The position numbers and the translations under genes were made by a program. From Ruminococcaceae bacterium UBA2857 (GTDB taxonomy: Bacteria > Bacillota > Clostridia > Oscillospirales > Acutalibacteraceae), in NCBI GenBank assembly GCA_002350705.1, contig DEFH01000047.1:6678-22565 (forward strand): a stretch of 15,888 bases of DNA, read 5' to 3'. Below the pieces are notes generated by a model, which had not been told where the DNA came from, did not search any database, and saw only the letters and a program-made list of their open reading frames with translations. Numbering within the stretch: position 1 is the stretch's first letter; every line of letters starts with the position of its first letter. Below, one piece after another: positions 1-6,900 of the stretch.

Positions 1-24
1 TTAGACAATGGGTAGTTCACAAGC

Positions 25-74
25 GGGAATCAAAACTTTCGTACAGAGAGATTGATTCCCACCTTTTTTATTTT
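25..74 (+). terminator. Rho-independent terminator of an off-window upstream gene
   Basis: A perfect 9-bp inverted repeat (GGGAATCAA at 25-33, TTGATTCCC at 52-60) encloses a second 5-bp stem (CTTTC 36-40 with GAGAG 46-50, one G-U pair) and a 5-base loop. Three bases after the stem comes a T-rich tract (64-74). There is no A-run on the other side, so it should work only rightwards. It separates whatever lies left of the window from the promoter at 85-113. Confidence 0.6.
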
Positions 75-84
75 CCGCTATCCG

Positions 85-113
85 TTGAATTTCAGCATAC
101 TTTATGGTATGAT
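85..113 (+). promoter_or_regulatory. Sigma-A-type promoter of the ATPase/PD-(D/E)XK gene
   Basis: TTGAAT at 85-90, a 17-bp spacer, then TATGAT at 108-113. Transcription would begin near 120, giving a leader of about 26 bases before the ATG at 146. An in-frame TTG at 113 would lie in the -10 box and could not be in the transcript, which supports the ATG start. Seen directly as a consensus match; activity is inferred. Confidence 0.6.
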
Positions 114-145
114 TGAAACAGATTAGAAGAAGGGAGTTGGATTTT

Positions 146-1747
146 ATGGGATTGTTTCTTAATCCAGATATTGAGTTGTTTTCAATGTCTGTTGCATCGG
201 ATATTTATGTAGACAAGACAGGACTTATCGATTTTGTGAATCGTTTCATAGGAAAAGAAAGACCGTATTTAGCATCCAGCAGACCGAGAAGATTTGGCAA
301 AACAATGGCTGCTAAAATGCTTGCTGCTTACTACGGCAAAGGCTGCGATTCGAGAGAACTGTTTCATGGGCTGAAAATTTCTCAACTGGCTTCGTTTGAG
401 AAATACCTGAATAAATTTGATGTTATTCTTATGGACCTGCGTTGGATGTATGGCATTGCACTTGAACAGAAGAATGAAAACCAAGGTATACGAATCATAC
501 CATTTATACAAAGTCTTGTTATCAATGAATTAAGGGATACATTTCCAAGTGTTGTAGAAGAGCATGATGTTTCCCTGCCGGCTGTTCTTGCGAAAATCAA
601 CAATAAAACCGGTAAAAAGTTTGTTGTTATCATTGATGAATGGGATTGTATTTTCCGTGAAGATAAAAATAACATAGAACTGCAGAAAGAATATATTGAT
701 TTTCTGCGAGGGATGTTTAAGGGAATAGTAGCAGATAAGTTTATAGCACTTGCCTATATCACAGGCATACTTCCAATCAAGAAGTATGGCACACAGTCGG
801 CTCTGAATAATTTTCGTGAGTTTACTATGCTGAATCCGATGGGGATGGCAGAATATATTGGTTTTACTGAAAGCGAAGTCAGTAAACTATGTGAGGAATA
901 TGATGTACCATTTGATGATATGCAGCAGTGGTATGACGGATATTCTTTTAAAAGAGAAAAACATATATACTGTCCCAATTCTGTAGTCGAAGCAATAATC
1001 AATGAGGAGTTTAATAATTACTGGACAAAAACAGAAACATATGAGTTATTGATGACATATATTGCAATGAATTTTGACGGTCTTAAACAGAAAATAGTGG
1101 ATATGTTAGCCGGAGGAAGATGCAAAATCGATTCGGATACCTTCCAAAATGATATGACATCTTTTAAGAGTGCCGATGACATTATAACTCTGTTAATCCA
1201 TCTCGGATATTTGGCTTATGACAGAGAAAATGAAGAAGCGTATATTCCAAATAGTGAAGTTCGCTCCGAAATGGTAAGAGCAGTGAAAGCAGACGGTTGG
1301 GACGAGGTTTACAAAGCCATAACGGATTCAGAAAAGCTGCTGAAAGCAACATGGTCAATGGACGAGGACAAGGTTGCAAAAATGATACACGATGTTCACA
1401 CTGCCAATTCATCGAGCCTTGTCTATAACAATGAAGTTTCGCTTTCCAGTATCATTATGCTTGCCTACTACAGTGCCGCAAAGGATTACACAGTCATCAG
1501 AGAATTGCCGACAGGTGAAGGCTTTGCGGATATGGTGTTTATACCCAGAAGGTCAGCCAATGTTCCTGCCATGATAGTCGAGTTAAAGTGGGATAAGAGT
1601 GCCGAGGGAGCGATAGGTCAAATCAAAGACAAAGGATATGTTGATGCACTGAAAGAGTACAAAGGCGCTTTACTGTTGGTGGGTATCAACTACGATAAAA
1701 AGACAAGAGTGCATCAGTGCAGGATTGAAAAGTACGAAATGAAATAA
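146..1747 (+). CDS. AAA-ATPase-like protein with C-terminal PD-(D/E)XK nuclease fold
   Basis: 533 residues from the ATG at 146. The start is set by an AAGGGAG ribosome binding site at 130-136, nine bases upstream; the frame could extend to a TTG at 113 but that codon overlaps the -10 box. The N-terminal half matches the AAA-ATPase_like family (PF09820): a P-loop variant SRPRRFGKT at residues 45-53 and a Walker B stretch VVIIDEWD at 160-167. The C-terminal part matches the family's PD-(D/E)XK domain (PF08011): D462, then E479-L-K481, followed by Q492 and a Y498 in the usual spacing. Such proteins are common, often in many copies, in Bacteroides and gut Clostridia. Their biological role is not established; an ATP-driven nucleic-acid or defence-related role is only inference. 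It stands alone, with its own promoter, and converges with the membrane gene at 1959-3770. Cytoplasmic: no signal peptide or membrane segment. The gene appears intact. Confidence 0.9.
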   Translation: MGLFLNPDIELFSMSVASDIYVDKTGLIDFVNRFIGKERPYLASSRPRRFGKTMAAKMLAAYYGKGCDSRELFHGLKISQLASFEKYLNKFDVILMDLRWMYGIALEQKNENQGIRIIPFIQSLVINELRDTFPSVVEEHDVSLPAVLAKINNKTGKKFVVIIDEWDCIFREDKNNIELQKEYIDFLRGMFKGIVADKFIALAYITGILPIKKYGTQSALNNFREFTMLNPMGMAEYIGFTESEVSKLCEEYDVPFDDMQQWYDGYSFKREKHIYCPNSVVEAIINEEFNNYWTKTETYELLMTYIAMNFDGLKQKIVDMLAGGRCKIDSDTFQNDMTSFKSADDIITLLIHLGYLAYDRENEEAYIPNSEVRSEMVRAVKADGWDEVYKAITDSEKLLKATWSMDEDKVAKMIHDVHTANSSSLVYNNEVSLSSIIMLAYYSAAKDYTVIRELPTGEGFADMVFIPRRSANVPAMIVELKWDKSAEGAIGQIKDKGYVDALKEYKGALLLVGINYDKKTRVHQCRIEKYEMK

Positions 1748-1755
1748 CAGAGCAA

Positions 1756-1802
1756 GACCCGCTTATCATCACTCCGAATAGATGAGAATAGATAAGCGGG
1801 TC
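1756..1802. terminator. Stem-loop after the ATPase gene, possible terminator
   Basis: A perfect 12-bp inverted repeat (GACCCGCTTATC at 1756-1767, GATAAGCGGGTC at 1791-1802) with a 23-base loop starts nine bases after the stop codon. The stem is strong, but neither side has a real T-run (GATATGTTTCC on the right), so termination efficiency is doubtful. It could instead stabilise the 3' end of the mRNA. Confidence 0.45.
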
Positions 1803-1958
1803 GATATGTTTCCAAGAACAGGCAAAATAAAAATGTGAAATGACAGACTTTTTGCCCTTTCGAGCCATGTTGAGACGGTGGTATTGATGTCATAGAACTT
1901 ATTGTTAGGGAAACACTACGATTCAAAATAACTTAACACTTGTTATTGACAGAATGTA
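1803..1958. other. Convergent intergenic spacer
   Basis: No credible gene. It holds a weak AT-rich hairpin (AATAAC 1927-1932 with GTTATT 1942-1947, loop of nine) that on the minus strand is followed by TTG-rich sequence. This is the only candidate stop signal for the leftward membrane gene and is weak. Short frames here have no ribosome binding site and no recognisable protein. Confidence 0.4.
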
Positions 1959-3770
1959 TCAAACAGATTTGGATACTCTTTTATCCTTTTCTTTGTCACT
2001 GTCGGGCAATTGATCAAAATCCACAAGATTATGATGCATTTTTCCGAGATTATTTCTTGAGGATTTGTCAGGGGAGCCGCTGTATATATATCCTTCTGCT
2101 CTCATATAGGCATTCCATCTGCGGTGCTCCAGAGCCGGTTCGGTTTCTTTGCTGACATTTCTTTCCGCTCTGATTTTATCGTGTAGTGCCGTTGCTATGG
2201 AAGAACGATAATAATATTCATATTTCCAGAATTTTTCGGTTTCTTCCGGCAGCATATTTTTGTCATTGCAGTATGCCAGATGACATTGCAGTCCGGCGTT
2301 TTCCAATTCCGAATTGATAATGATTTTTTCCGAATAGGAAGATTCCAGATCTCCAATGTATTCAATATCATATTTGGATACGCCATCGTAAATTGTAATA
2401 TTTTCCAAAGTATTTTTTGTATCGGTATCATAGACGATGGTTTGAATGAGAGGTTTCTTGATTCTCATTTGCTCGCATAATGTCCTTATGTAAGTAGCCG
2501 TTTTGATATTTTGAGAATCACTGCCCAATGAAATAAAAATATAATCCAGACTTCCGAGATTTTTAAATTGTTCTGCAAATATGGCTGTTTCGGCATCTAT
2601 TGCAGAATGAATTTTAATGTAATATTCGCTTTCTCCCTTAACATATATGCCATTATATTTATCGGACAAAAGTTCAGGGCAGGCTGCTTTTATTTTTTCT
2701 TCAGCGAGTTGGTCTTTGTCAAAAGCATTGATACTAATTCTGAAACCATCCATCTGACAGTACCATGTCAGCATTTTCAGCATTTCGGTTCCATGTTTGC
2801 CAAGTCCGATAATAACAGCATTGATTGGTATTCTTTCGTCGGTACCCGGAATATAATCTGCTGTTTTGCCATGATTAACAGCAGCCCTCTGAAAAATCTC
2901 ATTTCCTTTTTCATATAAGCTTCTGCTGATCAATGATTGAACCTCATCGACTCTTCTTACTTTCATACTTCCTTTGTCGATGCCGGTCAGAATAATAGAT
3001 GTTTCTATCTGGTCGGAGAATACATACAGTTCTGTATTGGTTCTGTTTTTGTATATTTTGATTAACTGAGTAGATTGCTTTGTATTTTCAGACAAATCTT
3101 CGCCTATGACAAAGAATATCATTGTACTTTTATGGTGCTTGAAATTGATATTGGTAATATCCTTTTTAAAATATACTGCCCCTATTTCTGATGCCGCAGA
3201 CAATAGCTCATACATTTTTTCTTCGTTATTATGGAATACATCCGTATAGATAATCAGTGAATGTTTATGGTTTTCTTTAAGATTTTTTCCCAGTGTCAGA
3301 GATTTTTCATTTAATTCCGAAAAAATGTATACTTCACGGAAATAGTAAAATAAGAATGTGACATATGCCGAAAAATTCTTTATAAAGGAAATCACAACAC
3401 CTGCAATAATAATGGGAGCAAGTACAAAGAGAACAGATATAGTCAACGAATACGCTTCGGCAAACAAGTTAGAATCCGTTGTGATATTATCTTTGATAAA
3501 ACCGATATCTGAATCCAAAGTAAAAACCTGAAAAGTATCATGCAGTGAAAACAGAAATGCTTTCAGTCCCCGATTTGTTCCCTCCGATACAGAGCAGTAA
3601 TATCCGGGAAACATTCCTATCAAGGTAGACAGAAAGATACCTACAGCGAAAATATTGAATGGTGTCACTACTTTTCCAGCTTTTTTTCCAAACTTATTTT
3701 TTAATATTGCCAATATTGTGAAGATTGCCGTCACTGCAAAAATGAGAATAAAACATATTTTCCATATCAT
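1959..3770 (-). CDS. Membrane protein with two RCK/TrkA-N-like Rossmann folds and a C-terminal RyR-like domain
   Basis: 603 residues from the ATG at 3770. A GTG four codons upstream (3782) is also in frame, but it lies inside the purine-rich AGAAGTG that best serves as ribosome binding site for the ATG nine bases further on. Three hydrophobic segments are visible (about residues 4-23, 36-56, 108-130). There is no clear K+ selectivity filter (no TVGYG-like motif). The cytoplasmic part starts with a Rossmann-like fold (about 146-285, opening with VYIFSELNEKSL, like RCK halves that read FxExN) and has a second one with a clear GLGKHG dinucleotide-type loop at 322-327. Residues 546-598 (EHRRWNAY ... 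NLVDFDQLP ... DKEKDKR) match the RyR domain pattern (PF02026), first known from ryanodine receptors. Known for the families: RCK/TrkA-N folds bind nucleotides and gate ion flux, and bacterial RyR domains are thought to sense ligands. Inferred: a ligand-gated membrane sensor or effector. It is monocistronic; no partner gene is in the window. Confidence 0.8.
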   Translation of the reverse strand: MIWKICFILIFAVTAIFTILAILKNKFGKKAGKVVTPFNIFAVGIFLSTLIGMFPGYYCSVSEGTNRGLKAFLFSLHDTFQVFTLDSDIGFIKDNITTDSNLFAEAYSLTISVLFVLAPIIIAGVVISFIKNFSAYVTFLFYYFREVYIFSELNEKSLTLGKNLKENHKHSLIIYTDVFHNNEEKMYELLSAASEIGAVYFKKDITNINFKHHKSTMIFFVIGEDLSENTKQSTQLIKIYKNRTNTELYVFSDQIETSIILTGIDKGSMKVRRVDEVQSLISRSLYEKGNEIFQRAAVNHGKTADYIPGTDERIPINAVIIGLGKHGTEMLKMLTWYCQMDGFRISINAFDKDQLAEEKIKAACPELLSDKYNGIYVKGESEYYIKIHSAIDAETAIFAEQFKNLGSLDYIFISLGSDSQNIKTATYIRTLCEQMRIKKPLIQTIVYDTDTKNTLENITIYDGVSKYDIEYIGDLESSYSEKIIINSELENAGLQCHLAYCNDKNMLPEETEKFWKYEYYYRSSIATALHDKIRAERNVSKETEPALEHRRWNAYMRAEGYIYSGSPDKSSRNNLGKMHHNLVDFDQLPDSDKEKDKRVSKSV

Positions 3771-3804
3771 AATATATAACACTTCTCTTTCGGTTTTTTT
3801 CTTT

Positions 3805-3833
3805 ATTATACATTACTTTTAATTAAATTTCAA
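3805..3833 (-). promoter_or_regulatory. Promoter of the RCK-RyR membrane gene
   Basis: On the minus strand: TTGAAA (3828-3833), exactly 17 bp, TATAAT (3805-3810). The predicted start of transcription near 3798 leaves a leader of under 30 bases. This is one of the best consensus matches in the window. Confidence 0.75.
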
Positions 3834-3850
3834 CAATATCAATAAATTTT

Positions 3851-3879
3851 TTGCATTTTACTATAACAAGTGATATAAT
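3851..3879 (+). promoter_or_regulatory. Rightward extended -10 promoter with no protein gene
   Basis: A perfect TATAAT at 3874-3879 is preceded by TG one base upstream (3871-3872, extended -10). TTGCAT at 3851-3856 lies 17 bp away as a weak -35. Transcription would start near 3886 and run into the hairpin at 3917-3955. No frame with a ribosome binding site follows it, and beyond the hairpin it would be antisense to the amylase 3' end. Confidence 0.45.
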
Positions 3880-3885
3880 AGCAAC

Positions 3886-3965
3886 GAATGACCGTTGGTA
3901 CTCAGGATCGCCAAAAACAGCCCACAGAACACACAGGAGATGTTCTGTGGGCTGTATCTGTTTTT
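3886..3965 (+). ncRNA. Candidate small RNA of about 80 bases
   Basis: The transcript predicted from the extended -10 promoter at 3851-3879 would have about 30 unpaired 5' bases, then a 15-bp perfect hairpin and a T-run ending near 3965. That is the architecture of a small trans-acting or antisense RNA. The T-run on this strand (3961-3965) is five bases from the stem, so termination in this direction is less certain than leftwards. It matches no RNA family known to me; this is inference from promoter plus terminator only. Confidence 0.25.
3913..3955 (-). terminator. Rho-independent terminator of the large leftward amylase
   Basis: A perfect 15-bp inverted repeat (ACAGCCCACAGAACA 3917-3931, TGTTCTGTGGGCTGT 3941-3955) with a 9-base loop. 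On the minus strand the stem runs straight into five U residues (A-run at 3913-3917). It lies 30 bases after the amylase stop codon. A second T-run at 3961-3965 could make it work in both directions. Confidence 0.85.
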
Positions 3966-3984
3966 CGGGAGACGGGAATAGACT

Positions 3985-6900
3985 TTATGAACCGACAGTA
4001 AGTGTAAAATATTTGTTTACTTCGTTATTCAAATCATCCCTGATACTGACACATATACTGTAATTTTCAGCGAGGTCCGGCTTGATTGACACAACGCTTT
4101 TGGCGGAATAATCCTGTACGGTTGTCCAATCGGTATCACTGGCACTCTTGTAAAATACAGCGTACTGATAAAAACCGGTGCTTCCGTTTGCAGAAGCTAA
4201 AACGGTTACTTCTTCTCCCAAAGCGATTTCCGTGTCCGAAATAGTGGAATGATTTGCCAGTTCTTCTGCTTTCTCGGTTACTTCGAGAACAAAGTATTTT
4301 TTGGCAACGGTTCCTTTGTTATCCCTGACTTTGACACAGATATCATATGCGGTTGCCTGATTGGGTTTCACAGATATAATCGGGTTAGCTTTAAAGGTCT
4401 GTTTGCAGGACCATGTTTTCTCATAGGTTTTCTTGGTGTATACTGCATACTGATAAAATCCTGTAGAACCGGAAGCCGCTGCATTGACGGTAACGGTATC
4501 TCCGAATACGATGGATGATGCGGAGAGAGTGGAAATATTTTTGATTCTGTTGTCGATAACATTGACTTCAAAATATTTTTTTACTTCGGTATTGTTGCTG
4601 TCCTTTACTTTGACGCAGACATCATATACAACCGGCTGTGAAGGTTTTATGCTTACCCTGTCATTGGTATTGTAGGACTGTGCGGATGACCATTTATCGA
4701 CTGTTTTCTGCTTATAAAGAACCTGATATTTATAGTCGCCTGTGCCGCCTGCTGCGGAAGCCATAATATCGATCGTTTCACCCAGATAGATTTCCGTTGC
4801 TGCAAGAACGGAGGTATTTTCCAACGGAAGTGCTTTGACCTTAACGGACAGATTTTTTTCTGCTCTTGTACCGTCGGCATCCTTGGCAGTTACACGGATA
4901 TTGTAAGTACCGGTCTTTTCGGGTTTGAATGATACGGAAGCATTGGTGCTGTAATCCTGCAATGTTTTCCAGTTGGACTCCGAGGAAAGCTTATAAAGAA
5001 TTTCATAACTGTAAGGAGGAGTACCGCCTTGGGCTTTGCCTTTAATAATGACGGATGTGCCGAATTGTACCGTTGATGCAGAAATCGAGGAGACATTCAC
5101 CAACTCAGCCGGAACAGCTTTGACGGTGATTTCCGCACTTGCCTTGATATTTTGATTGTCTGCCAGAGCAGCGGTAATCGTTGCTGTGCCTGCCTTAATG
5201 CCCGTAACAACGCCTGTATCGGATACGGTTGCGATAGAATCATCACTTGATAACCATACAACAGCCTGACCTTCGGGAGAAACGGTTGCTGTCAGAGAAA
5301 CGGTCTGACCTTCCTTAACGGAAGCCTCTGTTTCGTTGAGTGTGACGGTGAATGGTTCTTCCTCGGTGTAAGTATCCCAGTAATGATTCTGCCTCAACAC
5401 CTTGGAAGAGCCGCCGATCGGCAAACCGGGTTCCTGATCGCCGGGGTATCTGTTGGAAGCGAAGCCTGTTCCGTCATTGAAGAGAACTTTTCCGTTTTCA
5501 AATCCCTCTGCCACATTCAGCATGAAGTAGCCCTGGGAGTTCTTTTCTGTCATTTTAACACCGGGCCAAGCCGCCATACTCTTTGCACTTGCACCATCAC
5601 CCGTGTAAACATAAGCATATACGTTGCTCCAGTTATAGGAGGAGTTGTCAAAGTAGATACGAACATCTTTCGTTATGATCGGCTCGTCCAGTGCAATAAA
5701 TGTAAAACCGTTTTCATTGGCATAGGTTTCGGCAGCGGTGCCTCTGTAGCCGGTAATCGTGACATCTTCTATTTTTCCGGGATAGGAATAGCCAAACGCA
5801 CAATCACCGATATTTGTTACACTGTCAGAAATATATATGTTTTTCAGATTGTAGCAATAACGGAATGCATCTTTACCTATTGACGTTACACCGTTTGGAA
5901 TGACTACGCTTGTCAGTTCCGTGCAATTCGAGAAAGCTTCTTCGTCTATGAATGTGACACTGTCGGGAATACTGACATCGACCAATCCCCAGTACTGACA
6001 AAATGCCAGTTTACCGATGGATGTAACGCCATCATGTATGATAACTTCTTTTACATTCTCACTTTCATAAAATGGTGCATCGCAATAATCACCATCAAAT
6101 TGATAATCATACATAGCACCTGTGCCGTATATGTTGAGAGTGCCGTTGCTATCAAGGTTGTAATACACATTTTCACCGTATTTACAATCTGTTACGGTTA
6201 TCTCGGCACTTGCACTGACATCGGGACTGCCTGACAAAGCAGCGGTAATGGTTGCTTTGCCTGCCTTAATGCCTGTAACAACGCCTGTATCCGATACCGT
6301 TGCAATGGAATCATCGCTTGATGACCATACAATCGCCGAACCGTCGGGAGTAACCGCTGCGGTAAGGGAAACTGTCTTGTTGATTTCCACTTCGGCAGTT
6401 TCCTTGTCAAGTGAAATGCTTGATATAATGGGTTCTTCCGGATTTTCTGTGAGAATTTGTCCGTCCTTGATCCAGGATTCATCCGAAATATGATAGCCGG
6501 GCTGCATATGTCCGGGATCCTGACTTGTACCTGTATCGTTGAAGATAATGAGAGCGTCTTCAATATCAGAGAAATTGTATGACCACCAGCCGTTGCCGTC
6601 ATTTGTCATGGCAGCACCGGGCCATGCACCTGCATACTGTTTGGTTTCGGACTTGTCATAAGCATAGATATTGACTTTGCTCCAGCTTGTATTGTAGTAA
6701 TGCACTGTTAAAGCTGTGATAGGCACAGCACGATAGTAGAATTTTACAATCTCATTGTCTGAGGAATAAGTACCTGTTGTGCTGCCCTCTGTCTTTACCA
6801 ATTCATAATTCTCGAGCAGTTGAGTATCAGCCGATACGGAATAGGAGTTTCCTACAACACCCGAAAGTGTCTGTGTTTTCAGGACAGAACCGCTTTCAGA

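Noticed and set aside
113..145. TTG at 113 as start of the ATPase gene
   Set aside because: It overlaps the predicted -10 box (108-113) and has no ribosome binding site; ATG 146 has AAGGGAG nine bases upstream.
1714..1926. Minus-strand frame at the end of the ATPase gene as a transposase remnant
   Set aside because: No transposase motif, no terminal inverted repeats, overlaps the ATPase 3' end and the stem-loop; chance frame.
3771..3782. GTG at 3782 as start of the RCK-RyR gene
   Set aside because: It lies within the purine-rich binding site itself. ATG 3770 has better spacing. The four-residue difference does not affect the product.
3851..4063. 70-residue plus-strand frame after the orphan promoter
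   Set aside because: Its start lies in the -35 region, it runs through the terminator hairpin, and no ribosome binding site is present.
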